From contig NZ_AP014938.1 in the NCBI RefSeq assembly GCF_001548235.1, positions 434,001 to 498,000 on the forward strand: 64,000 nt of DNA, written 5' to 3'. Made by a program: the position numbers and the translations under genes. Source of the stretch: Rothia mucilaginosa. GTDB taxonomy: Bacteria; Actinomycetota; Actinomycetes; Actinomycetales; Micrococcaceae. The notes below the pieces were generated by a model. The model saw nothing but the letters and a program-made list of their open reading frames with translations. It was not told the DNA's origin and ran no database searches. Position 1 is the stretch's first letter. Every line of letters begins with the position of its first letter. Positions 55,819 to 64,000 of the stretch are shown here, one piece after another.

Positions 55819-58287
55819 ATGAATTTTCTTCCGTTCACGCGTGGAGGGCGCTCACAGGGCGTTGCTTCCTCCGCTTCTGAGGGCTCTCGCGTAGGCTCTC
55901 GTTCTGGGTCCCGCGCTTTGGGTGCGGCGGCTGCTTCTTTTGCGATGGTTGCGGCGTCTTTGGGTCCGATTGCTTCGGGCGCTCAGGCTGCTGACGCACG
56001 CTATTATGATGGTTCGTCGAGCGAGCGCGCTGCGGCGAGCTGCTGGGAGGCTAAGCAGAATAATCCGCGTGGCAAGAGCGGCGCGTACTGGCTGTACACC
56101 CCCGCGATGAGTGCTCCCGAGCAGTTCTATTGCGATCAGGAAACTGATGGTGGCGGCTGGGTTATGATTGGCCGAGGTCGTGAGAGCTGGACTGAGAACT
56201 ACTACGGTCGTGGTAGTGCTGATCAGCTGTATAAGAACCCGACCGGCTTTGATGCGGTGCAGCTCTCCGGCGTGACCGTGAATGCGCTACTGAACGGTAC
56301 CCGTCCGCAGGATTTGCCTGACGGTGTGCGTTTCCATCGCGCGATGAATGTTGAGGGCACTACCTGGCAGGATTTTAAGGCTCACCGTGATTCCAGTACC
56401 GAATGGACTTGGACTTTGCGTTCGAAGATGTTCTGGTCAAATATTTCGGTTAAGAACACCTGGCAGTACAGTAACCGTTATGACTACGCCAACCGTGGTC
56501 AGGTGGCTGGCAACATCTTCACCCATGAATCTGATGATTTCCGTTCTCTGAACTTCGAAGAGAAGGCATCGCAGGGCTACAAGTTGGGCTTCACCTACGG
56601 TCGAAACGCCCGGATTACATGGTGGACTGAGACCTACCTGATGAACCGACCTTCGGCGTATATTTACCGCCCGGCGAATGATTCGACCACTCCCCTGGTG
56701 TTTACTCAGATGTTCTTGCGTCCGAAGGTGACTCAGAACGATTTGGCGGCTAAGGGTCTGCATGCTTATGGCCCGCAGGGTGCTGCTGCAAGTAACCACC
56801 GCGCACTGCCCAATAGCTACTCTGAGAAGTGGAAGTGGCGTACCAGCGCTGAAACCGGTACCGGCAAGAAGGGTGAGATGAACACCCAGGTTGAGGCTAT
56901 CACCGAGGTTGGTGGCGCTGTCTTTACCGGTGGTGATTTCGCGTACGTTGAGTCGGCAAGCGGCGAGAAGGTTGAGCAAGCTTTCTTGGCTGCTTACGAG
57001 GTGGGTACCGGCGAGTTGCGCCGTTCCTTCCGTCCGAAGATTAACGGTCAGGTGAAGTCGGTTGAGGCTCTGCCGAACGGCCTGTTGGCTGTGGGCGGCT
57101 CCTTCGATCAGGTGAACGGCGAGTACTACAACGGTTTCGTGCTTCTGGATCCGCAGACCGGTCAGGTGGCTAAGGATTGGGATATCCGCGTGGTCAGCCG
57201 CATCACTTCCCTGCCGGTACAGATTAAGACCCTGCACGTGCGTGACGGTTACCTGTACATTGGCGGTTCCTTCACTCATCTGAAGGGCCAGACTTCCCCC
57301 ACCTACGCGTATGCGAGGAACCTGGCTCGCATTAAGTTGAGCAACGGCGAGGTGGATTGGAACTGGCGTCCGGTCTTTAACGGCACGGTCAACGGTGTGA
57401 GCGCTTCCGAGGGCAACGCCGATGTGTACGTTGCTGGCTACTTCACTCAGCTGAATAATCAGGAGGCGTTCCGTCTCGCTCATATGCAAGGTAATAGCAC
57501 GAACCCGCTGACCTGGAACCACCGTCCTTCGTACACCCCCAAGAGTGCCCGAACCTGGGATCTGAAAAACGAGCGCAAGATGTGGGGCTTCCAGTTCGAT
57601 GTTCAGGACGCTGGCTCCTCTGTCTGGGTGGGTGGCACCGAGCATATGATTAGCCGTTACGAGAAGAGCTCGATGCGCCGCACCGATAGCGCGATTACTC
57701 GTGAGGGCGGCGATTTCCAGGATCTGCATCTGAGCGGCAACACCATTTACGGTGCGTGCCACTGCGGCGATTTCCTCTTTCAGGGTGCAGACACTATCGA
57801 TTCGGAGTGGGAGAACGCGACTAACGCTCAGACCATTCGTCTGGTAGCTGCGTTCGATAAGGACAGCGGCAAGATGCTACCGGAGTTTGCACCGATTATG
57901 AACGGTGCGTATGGCTATGGTGTGTGGGAGTCCTTCGTGGATTCGACCGGCACTCTGTGGGTTGGTGGCGATATCCGTAAGTCACTGGGTGCTAACGGTG
58001 TGCAGCCGACCATTGGTTTTGCACGTTATGCACCTCGCGATGTGACTCCTCCGGCTCCCCCGAGCAACCTGAAGGTTACGACGAACGGTTCTAAGGATCA
58101 GCTGACCTGGTCGGGTATTTCCGAGCGTAGGGTGAAGTACCAGGTTCTGCGCGATGATCGTCCTATTGCAACGGTTACGGGCACGAGCTACTCGGTGGAT
58201 CACCGCGACGGCGCCCGCTACTATGTACGTGCGGTAGATACTGCGGATAACTATTCGGCAAGTACCGAGGCCGTTCAGGCGGCATAA
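55819..58287 (+). CDS. Secreted fibrinogen-like / beta-propeller / Fn3 protein, paralogue 2
   Basis: An 822-residue exported protein with the same layout as paralogue 1. Signal peptide about 1-58 (long n-region, then AAAASFAMVAASLGPIAS). Fibrinogen-like domain with SCWEAKQNNPRGKSGAYWLY, FYCDQETDGGGWVMIG and MFLRPKVT. Propeller with VFTGGDFAYVESASGE, LLAVGGSFDQVNGEYYNG, LYIGGSFTH, VYVAGYF and DLHLSGNTIYGACHCGD. Fn3-like C-terminus. The FBG domain has an aromatic insertion (YANRGQVAGNIF region) unlike paralogue 1. The start is ATG 55819, with AGGAGA 5 nt upstream, held in a small hairpin. No wall anchor is visible. Confidence 0.82.
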   Translation: MNFLPFTRGGRSQGVASSASEGSRVGSRSGSRALGAAAASFAMVAASLGPIASGAQAADARYYDGSSSERAAASCWEAKQNNPRGKSGAYWLYTPAMSAPEQFYCDQETDGGGWVMIGRGRESWTENYYGRGSADQLYKNPTGFDAVQLSGVTVNALLNGTRPQDLPDGVRFHRAMNVEGTTWQDFKAHRDSSTEWTWTLRSKMFWSNISVKNTWQYSNRYDYANRGQVAGNIFTHESDDFRSLNFEEKASQGYKLGFTYGRNARITWWTETYLMNRPSAYIYRPANDSTTPLVFTQMFLRPKVTQNDLAAKGLHAYGPQGAAASNHRALPNSYSEKWKWRTSAETGTGKKGEMNTQVEAITEVGGAVFTGGDFAYVESASGEKVEQAFLAAYEVGTGELRRSFRPKINGQVKSVEALPNGLLAVGGSFDQVNGEYYNGFVLLDPQTGQVAKDWDIRVVSRITSLPVQIKTLHVRDGYLYIGGSFTHLKGQTSPTYAYARNLARIKLSNGEVDWNWRPVFNGTVNGVSASEGNADVYVAGYFTQLNNQEAFRLAHMQGNSTNPLTWNHRPSYTPKSARTWDLKNERKMWGFQFDVQDAGSSVWVGGTEHMISRYEKSSMRRTDSAITREGGDFQDLHLSGNTIYGACHCGDFLFQGADTIDSEWENATNAQTIRLVAAFDKDSGKMLPEFAPIMNGAYGYGVWESFVDSTGTLWVGGDIRKSLGANGVQPTIGFARYAPRDVTPPAPPSNLKVTTNGSKDQLTWSGISERRVKYQVLRDDRPIATVTGTSYSVDHRDGARYYVRAVDTADNYSASTEAVQAA

Positions 58288-58631
58288 CCCCCCATCAGGG
58301 CAATATCCACTTTATGACAAATAATTTTAGTGATGTTCGCCCTATTGTCCCGGGCTGGTTTTCAACCAGCCCGGGACTTTTTTGCACATAGTGAATCTAT
58401 TTCATTCATTTACATGAAGGTTTTTTCATGCAGAGATATATATTTACCTCGAATCAAGTAAAAATAGAGTATTAGTTAGGGCTTATTCTCATCATTTATA
58501 AAAAACGTTATTTTTGTGAGTCTAAGTATTTTCCCAGCTTTGCGTGTTAACCTTTAGGTGCTTAGCCATTGGGCGAGGTATTATCTTCCGGAATATAGTC
58601 ATTCTCACTCCAACCACTAAAGAGGCTTCCC
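58288..58631. other. Spacer before the lipoprotein gene
   Basis: It contains the strong terminator of paralogue 2, then about 240 bp of AT-rich DNA that must hold the lipoprotein promoter; no clear -35/-10 pair was identified. Confidence 0.4.
58347..58385 (+). terminator. Terminator of fibrinogen-like gene 2
   Basis: GTCCCGGGCTGGTT and its complement form a perfect 14-bp stem with loop TTC, followed by eight T. Confidence 0.92.
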
Positions 58632-59492
58632 ATGTCAGTGTTCTTCAAGCACCCCTCCCGGTCCCGCCTTCTGGGCACTTTGGGTACCGTTGCGGTATCC
58701 GCCCTGGTCCTGAGCGCTTGCGCTACTGAAAACCCAAGCTCCGATAGCTCTTCTTCTGCGTCTGCATCCGCGAGCGTTTCCGCGTCTGCGCACGCTTCGT
58801 CAAGCCAGTCTTCGAGTGCTTCCCCCCAGGTTTCTGAGCAGGGCACCGCAGAAGCATCCGCTAACGCTTCGGCTGAAGCAAAGGATGGGGCAAAGAGTGA
58901 GGCGACCTCTTCCGACGGCCAGAAGCTTGAAGAGATTTACACTGGTGCTGAGGAGATGAAGAAAGCTTCTTCCGTACCTGTTGACGCTGAAGAAGTTAAG
59001 AAGACTACCGAGCTGGTCAACTCTTTTGAAACCATTCTGACCAAGGTTAAGGCAGCCCCCTCTGCTGAGGCTTCGCCCGAGCGCACCGCTGATCCGAGTA
59101 GCGATGAAGAGGCTGAGCAGCAGAACGTTGAGCGGGCCCGCGCTGTTCTCGATGATGAGACGATCCGCTCCATCGAGGCCGTGGCTGTTGATTCCGCTGC
59201 GGCTGAGTTTGCTGTGCAGGCTTCCGAATACGCACTGGCTGGCTGGCACTATGAAGGTTCTTCCACTGTCGTGGGCACTCCCCGCATGGCTGAAACTCAG
59301 TACAAGGGTCAGCCCGCGCGCATGCTGGAAGTATGCATGGATTCTTCCTCTGTGAAGATCTATGACGAGAATAATCAGCCCGTTAAGGATGACAATTCTC
59401 CCAAGCGTTCACTCAATATTTACACCCTCGTTCAGGTCGATGGTCAGTGGAAGATTGCGACCCATGATTTCCCGAACAATCCTGATTGCTAG
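58632..59492 (+). CDS. Predicted lipoprotein of unknown function
   Basis: A 286-residue exported lipoprotein. The signal peptide ends in the lipobox LSAC (Cys about 30), so the mature protein should be tethered to the outer face of the membrane. A Ser/Ala/Glu-rich spacer of low complexity (about 35-95) follows. The globular C-terminal part (about 175-286: YALAGWHYEGSSTVVGTPRM, LEVCMDSSSVKIYDENNQP, TLVQVDGQWKIATHDF) looks like the NTF2-like fold seen in several actinobacterial lipoproteins; this is inferred. It is encoded between paralogues 2 and 3 on the same strand. The start is ATG 58632, with AAAGAGGC upstream. Confidence 0.75.
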   Translation: MSVFFKHPSRSRLLGTLGTVAVSALVLSACATENPSSDSSSSASASASVSASAHASSSQSSSASPQVSEQGTAEASANASAEAKDGAKSEATSSDGQKLEEIYTGAEEMKKASSVPVDAEEVKKTTELVNSFETILTKVKAAPSAEASPERTADPSSDEEAEQQNVERARAVLDDETIRSIEAVAVDSAAAEFAVQASEYALAGWHYEGSSTVVGTPRMAETQYKGQPARMLEVCMDSSSVKIYDENNQPVKDDNSPKRSLNIYTLVQVDGQWKIATHDFPNNPDC

Positions 59493-59510
59493 GGTCTAAT
59501 TAAAGATGCC

Positions 59511-59540
59511 GGTTTCCAACTAAGAGGTTTCCAACTAAGA
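59511..59540. repeat. 15-bp tandem duplication before fibrinogen-like gene 3
   Basis: GGTTTCCAACTAAGA occurs twice, exactly and contiguously. Confidence 0.85.
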
Positions 59541-59626
59541 TTCGCTGGAAACCGCGCACTATCATCCATAGCGCATTAATGTTGATGCGCACTCGATAAC
59601 ATTTCTTGGCATTCATTGGAGATATT

Positions 59627-62600
59627 ATGAAAGCCCACTTTGGCATGACGAGCTCAGGCTTTTCTCGTTCTGCTATAACCCGCTCAACTCTTTGCTTGAG
59701 CATTGCTACGGCTTTGGCTTTGCCCGTAGCTATCCCCGCTATTACGCCGAGTACCGCTGTCGAACAGACTGCGGCAAAAAGGGACTCTGCTTTCTACAAT
59801 GGCACGACCTCCGAGCGTGCTGCCGCTAGCTGTTGGGAAGCCAAGCAGGCTAACCCCGAGGCAAAGAGCGGCGCCTACTGGCTGTACACTCCCGCGATGA
59901 GCCAGCCGGCACAGTTCTACTGCGATCAGGAAACTGATGGCGGCGGCTGGGTCAAGATTGGTGAGGGCCGCGACGGCTGGACCGAAAACTACGAGGGCCA
60001 GGGAGACACTTCCCAGCTCTACAGCGATGCTGCACCCGCGTCATCCGGTTTGACTCTCGAGCAGGGCAAGGCTCTACGCTCGGTGCCCGCCGCGAAGACC
60101 CCGATTCAGCTTTCGGGCACCACTATTTCTCAGCTACTCAACGGCGTTCGCCCCGATCAGCTACCCGACGGTTACCGTTTCCGCCGCGCCCTAAACACCT
60201 CGGGCACCAAGTGGCAGGAGGTGACGGTTGACCGCCGCCAGACCTCCGAGTGGACCTGGGCTCTGCGTTCGAGCGCTATCTGGTCGAATACGACCATCAC
60301 CAACCCTGACGAGTTCTCTTCCTATAACGACGAGGGCCGCAAGTACTGGACTAACAACACCTGGGAAGACCACATTCTGCGTGGCCAGAATAACGGCTTC
60401 AAGGCTTTGATATTTGATGAGTTGGCTTCGCAGGATTACCGCATGGGTTTCCGTTACGGTGCTAACTCCCCCATTTCGCAGGATGGCTCTGAGCCGGCGA
60501 TGACCGACGCGCAGAACTCCTATATCTACGGTAAGGAAAGCAACGGTGAAACCTCTTTCGGTTACACCCAGATGTTCCTGCGCCCTAAGCTAACCCAGAA
60601 TGATTTGAACCTGGGCGCTATCCCGGATTCCGGTACCCCGGCAAGCACTCGTCGTGCCCTGCCCAATAGCCGTTCGGCGGATTGGCGCTGGCGAACCAGC
60701 ACCAAGACCTTCACCGGTGAAACCGGCGAAATGAACACCTACGTTGAGGCCATCACCGAGGTCAATCACGGCAACGGCACCTCTAGCGTGTTTATTGGTG
60801 GTGACTTCATGTACCTTGAGTCCTCTTCCGGCGAGGTGGTGAAGCAGTCTAATATTGCTGCCTTTGACCCGGTGACCGGCGATTTGCGCCGCGATTTTAA
60901 GCTGACTGTTAACGGTCAGGTGAAGGCTGTTGAGGCTCTGCCGAATAACCGCTTGGCTGTTGGTGGTAACTTCAAGCTCGTTAACGGTGAAAAGCATGAG
61001 AACTTCGTCGTTGTTGATGCCACGACCGGTGAAGTTGCCCCGGAATGGGCCCAGGTTAGCGTCGAAGATCGTATTCTTACTGAGCCCATGACGGTGAAGA
61101 CCATCCACCGTCAGGGTGACTACGTGTACATCGGTGGCACCTTTACCCACGTTCATGAAAGTGAAAAGGCGGGTGCTGCGTATTCGCGCAATATTGCCCG
61201 TTTTAAGCTGGGCGAGCCTTCTGACGGCGTGCCCGGTATCGTGAGCGTGGATCGCGATTGGCGTCAGGTGTTCAATGGCACCGTCAACGGTATTAGCGCT
61301 TCCGCTGATAACTCTCATGTTTATGTTGCCGGCTACTTCACCTGGCTCAACGGCGGCCTTGCCTACCGCGTGGCTGATATTACTCAGCATATGCAGAAGG
61401 GCAGCCCGTGGGCATACCAGCATTCTGAGATTCCGGCCGGCGCTAAGGTCTCTGACCTGCGTAGTGAAACCAAAATTTGGGGTTTCCAGTTCGACGTCCA
61501 GGATGCCGGTACCGGCGTCTGGGTGGGCGGTACTGAGCACCTCATCTCTCGTTACGATAAGGCGTCCTTGACCCCCACCTACACCGCGATTACCCGCAAT
61601 GGTGGCGACTTCCAGGATCTGCACCTGAACGGTAACACCATCTACGGTGCCTGCCACTGCGGCGATTTCCTCTATCAGGATTCGCGTAACAAGCAGTCTC
61701 CTCTGAACGGCTCAAGCGTGGTCCACTCAATCAAGCTGGTTGCTGCTTTCGATAAGGACAGCGGTAAGATGCTGCCGGAGTTCTCCCCTGCTATTAAGGG
61801 TGACCACGGATTCGGTATCTGGGAGTCCTTCGTGGATTCGACCGGCACTCTGTGGGTTGGCGGCGATATTCACCGTTCGCTAGGTGTTCACGGCACTCAG
61901 GATACCGTCGGTTTTGCGCGCTTTGAGGCTCGCGATGTGACTCCTCCGGCTACCCCGCAGAACCTGAAGGTAGAGCTAAAGGACGATAAGGACGTTCTGA
62001 CGTGGGATTCTGTGCAGGATACCGGTAGTGTTCGCTACCAGATTCTGCGTGATGACCGAGTCATCGCTAGCACTTCGGATACGAAGTTCGAGATTGACCA
62101 CACCGACAACGCACGTTACTTTGTGCGTGCTGTGGACAGCTCGGATAACTACTCTGCGTCCACTCCGGTCCAGGTAGCTCCGGTTCGCCCGACTCCTACC
62201 CCCACGGAGACCGCGACCGAGACTCCTACCGCTACTGCTGACCCCACGGCAAGTGCTGATCCGACCGCGAGCGCTGATCCCAGTGCTTCGGCAAGCGCTA
62301 CCCCGAGTGCAGAAGCGACTACTGAGGTACCGAAGGAAGAGAACCCGAAGCCTGCCGATCCCAAGCCTGAGGATCCGAAGGACGAGGCTGCTAAGGATCA
62401 GATTGTTCTGCCCTACGCGTCCGAGTGGAAGTACATGGTCTCCAGCAAGGCTCCTAACCGTAAGTACGGTTGGAAGTACAACTTCCGCTTCTCCCTGGAA
62501 GATATCGCGCAGGAAGCATGGCAGACCGGCAAGACCCCGATTGGTGTCGGCACCGGTAACCTCAACACCTCCGTTAAGGTTCCGCTTCTGCGTACCCACC

Positions 62601-63127
62601 CCAATATCTACGCCTACACCACCATCCAGCTCACTCGTGAGCAGGCAAGCCGCGACCTGGTGCTGACCACCTACGCGGATGACGCTATTGCGGTGGGTGT
62701 CAACGGTGAAGAGGTTGGTCGTTCCAACTTCGACACCCGTGGAAGGCTGTGGAATAGCGCGATTGCATCGAGCTCGATTGATACCGCTACGGCTCAGAAG
62801 ACTCCTGTGACCTTCACCGTTCCGGCTTCTCAGCTGAAGGCTGGTGAGAACCTCATCGCTGTTGAGGTTCACCCGGGCATTAGCCGACGTAACGTTCGCC
62901 CGAATGTGAGTTTCGATTTGCAGGCTACCTCCAAGGCACCGGTTGCTGAGCAGCCCACTGAGAAGGAAGCTGACAAGGAGGCGGAAGCTCCCGCCGCAAA
63001 CGAGGCTGAGCAGCCCGTGGTCGACAACGCGAACAATGTGAACAACGCTGCCGCTGAGCAGGGCGAGCGACGCATTGTCAATAACGGAGTCGGAACCCGT
63101 GTTCCGATGTGGTCCCGAAGGAACTAA
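59627..63127 (+). CDS. Secreted fibrinogen-like / beta-propeller / Fn3 protein with C-terminal jelly-roll, paralogue 3
   Basis: A 1166-residue exported protein. Signal peptide about 1-45; fibrinogen-like domain about 60-330 (AYWLYTPAMSQPAQFYCDQ, then DGGGWVKIGEGRDGW); propeller about 370-750 with DLHLNGNTIYGACHCGD; Fn3-like domain about 765-850. Extra parts not found in the others: a Thr/Ala/Asp/Pro repeat linker (about 850-924), and a galactose-binding-like jelly-roll (about 925-1100) with DLVLTTYADDAIAVGVNGEE and LKAGENLIAVEVHPG. The latter resembles domains attached to secreted actinobacterial phosphatases. An acidic, Asn-rich tail follows, ending VPMWSRRN. There is no LPXTG. The start is ATG 59627, with TTGGAG 6 nt upstream; an ATG at 59606 is less favoured. 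Confidence 0.82.
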   Translation: MKAHFGMTSSGFSRSAITRSTLCLSIATALALPVAIPAITPSTAVEQTAAKRDSAFYNGTTSERAAASCWEAKQANPEAKSGAYWLYTPAMSQPAQFYCDQETDGGGWVKIGEGRDGWTENYEGQGDTSQLYSDAAPASSGLTLEQGKALRSVPAAKTPIQLSGTTISQLLNGVRPDQLPDGYRFRRALNTSGTKWQEVTVDRRQTSEWTWALRSSAIWSNTTITNPDEFSSYNDEGRKYWTNNTWEDHILRGQNNGFKALIFDELASQDYRMGFRYGANSPISQDGSEPAMTDAQNSYIYGKESNGETSFGYTQMFLRPKLTQNDLNLGAIPDSGTPASTRRALPNSRSADWRWRTSTKTFTGETGEMNTYVEAITEVNHGNGTSSVFIGGDFMYLESSSGEVVKQSNIAAFDPVTGDLRRDFKLTVNGQVKAVEALPNNRLAVGGNFKLVNGEKHENFVVVDATTGEVAPEWAQVSVEDRILTEPMTVKTIHRQGDYVYIGGTFTHVHESEKAGAAYSRNIARFKLGEPSDGVPGIVSVDRDWRQVFNGTVNGISASADNSHVYVAGYFTWLNGGLAYRVADITQHMQKGSPWAYQHSEIPAGAKVSDLRSETKIWGFQFDVQDAGTGVWVGGTEHLISRYDKASLTPTYTAITRNGGDFQDLHLNGNTIYGACHCGDFLYQDSRNKQSPLNGSSVVHSIKLVAAFDKDSGKMLPEFSPAIKGDHGFGIWESFVDSTGTLWVGGDIHRSLGVHGTQDTVGFARFEARDVTPPATPQNLKVELKDDKDVLTWDSVQDTGSVRYQILRDDRVIASTSDTKFEIDHTDNARYFVRAVDSSDNYSASTPVQVAPVRPTPTPTETATETPTATADPTASADPTASADPSASASATPSAEATTEVPKEENPKPADPKPEDPKDEAAKDQIVLPYASEWKYMVSSKAPNRKYGWKYNFRFSLEDIAQEAWQTGKTPIGVGTGNLNTSVKVPLLRTHPNIYAYTTIQLTREQASRDLVLTTYADDAIAVGVNGEEVGRSNFDTRGRLWNSAIASSSIDTATAQKTPVTFTVPASQLKAGENLIAVEVHPGISRRNVRPNVSFDLQATSKAPVAEQPTEKEADKEAEAPAANEAEQPVVDNANNVNNAAAEQGERRIVNNGVGTRVPMWSRRN

Positions 63128-63148
63128 TACCTTTTAGACAATCTCGCT

Positions 63149-63194
63149 AAATGGGGTTTGATTTTCTGAAATTTCAGGAAATCAAACCCCATTT
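63149..63194. terminator. Terminator of fibrinogen-like gene 3
   Basis: AAATGGGGTTTGATTT and its complement form a 16-bp stem around an inner CTGAAATTTCAG palindrome. T-runs lie on both strands. Confidence 0.85.
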
Positions 63195-63604
63195 GCGTGT
63201 TCTGCTCGCTTTTCTGTGTTTTTTTGCATCATTAATTCCGGTTATTTGCAGTTCTGTTATGTGCATCTCTGTACAATGTTCAGAAATGTTTTCTAAATCC
63301 AGAATTCACAGGGACAAAGCGTCGATAACCCCCGTCTAACACCGCACCGAACCTACCCGAAGGATCCCGCAAATCTGCACCAAAGCGCATTGTCAGAGGC
63401 TTTTTACGACACAATTGTTGACCCTGACCACACGCCCCCTATTGCACTTCATCTCGTTGTAAAATATCTATATAGTGGTGTATGTGAAAAAGGGACCAAC
63501 CACCTCTTTTTTCGCGTGCGAGACTTCCGGACTTTCTCGCAGCCACCCCGAAAGGGAGTAATTCACTCTCCTTCACTCCTCTCACCGATTCAAAAGGAAT
63601 GTGC
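63195..63604. other. Upstream region of the phosphatidyltransferase gene
   Basis: About 410 bp with no gene. TTGACC at 63418 and AT-rich TATAGT near 63470 are possible promoter parts, but no well-spaced pair was found. Confidence 0.3.
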
Positions 63605-64000
63605 ATGTCCACCTCTGAGGCACCTCACGCCCCGAACTCCGCACCCGCATCGGGATTTTCTGCGAAGTTTTCCCGCACCCTGCGCTCTCTTGAAGCAGCG
63701 CAGAAGCCCGGCATTGGCGTTCCCGCCTACACCCGCTGGGTCAACCGCCGAGTAGCACGCTACTTCGCCGCGGCAGCTGTCGCTCTGGGCATTACCCCCA
63801 ACGGCGTCACCGCAATTTCCGCTGCATGTTCCGTTGCAGGCCTCATCGTTCTGATTACCTGCCCGCCCAGCATTGGTGTAGGTATCTGCGTTGCCCTGCT
63901 TTTCGCTCTCGGTTACGGCCTGGACTCCGCTGACGGCCAGGTTGCTCGCGTAACCGGCGCATCCTCCCCCGCCGGTGAGTGGCTCGACCACGTGGTCGAC
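63605..64000 (+). CDS. CDP-alcohol phosphatidyltransferase, N-terminal part, cut by the window edge
   Basis: Membrane enzyme that joins a CDP-activated group and an alcohol to make phospholipid headgroups. The first 132 codons are present. After a polar N-terminus (about 1-50) come two membrane helices (about 66-85 and 90-105) and the active-site motif DSADGQVARVTGASSPAGEW followed by LDHVVD, the D-x2-DG-x2-AR-x8-G-x3-D-x3-D pattern of the family. The alcohol (glycerol phosphate, inositol phosphate or other) cannot be judged from this part. The start is ATG 63605, with AAAGGAA 6-7 nt upstream. Confidence 0.9.
   Translation, partial: MSTSEAPHAPNSAPASGFSAKFSRTLRSLEAAQKPGIGVPAYTRWVNRRVARYFAAAAVALGITPNGVTAISAACSVAGLIVLITCPPSIGVGICVALLFALGYGLDSADGQVARVTGASSPAGEWLDHVVD

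Overview
The window looks like chromosome of a high-GC Gram-positive bacterium, Actinomycetota, most likely Micrococcaceae and probably Rothia-like. The phylum call rests on a SAM-IV riboswitch, a resuscitation-promoting factor, the PH-protein/birA/accD/accE/maf/accA gene order, an LpdA-type flavoprotein and frequent leaderless starts. The genus is inferred from gene content only. No tRNA, rRNA, CRISPR array, insertion sequence or prophage was seen.

Layout. 1-14 kb: a partial tRNA-dihydrouridine synthase, a GNAT protein, glyS, a small S4 protein, an esterase, two MerR regulators, metX and metY behind a SAM-IV riboswitch, an ABC exporter (ATPase plus two permeases) and rsgA. 14-24 kb: an oligopeptidase B-like S9 peptidase, gatB-gatA-gatC, a secreted Rpf/LysM protein with a long structured leader, and ligA. 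24-28 kb: a class III adenylate cyclase overlapping a PP2C phosphatase, a PH-domain membrane protein and birA. 28-45 kb: acyl-CoA carboxylase genes accD-accE, then about 11 kb of other genes (two Mrr-related proteins, a DUF885 protein, a YgiC-like ligase with a Ser/Gly-rich membrane partner, a dicarboxylate-type symporter), then maf and the biotin-carboxylase subunit. 45-52 kb: an MHS-type MFS transporter, lpdA and mfd. 52-63 kb: three large secreted paralogues, each with a fibrinogen-like domain, a beta-propeller and an Fn3-like domain, with a lipoprotein gene between the second and third. The right edge cuts a CDP-alcohol phosphatidyltransferase.

How the genes work together. metY and metX form a methionine module under SAM control. 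BirA would biotinylate the carboxylase alpha subunit, which works with AccD and AccE. The cyclase and PP2C are translationally linked, tying cAMP to Ser/Thr dephosphorylation. GatCAB, glyS, rsgA and the S4 protein serve translation, and ligA and mfd serve DNA repair.

Most unusual content: (1) the tandem trio of fibrinogen-like/propeller proteins; (2) an intact Mrr-type nuclease beside an 825-residue relative with about four winged-helix repeats and a nuclease domain lacking the Q-x-K motif; (3) a structured element of about 0.3 kb with inverted ends, present twice, both times between convergent genes; (4) a (CT)8(C)10 tract just upstream of a transporter gene; (5) many 14-19 bp tandem duplications between genes; (6) a multi-hairpin rpf leader that does not match the c-di-AMP riboswitch.
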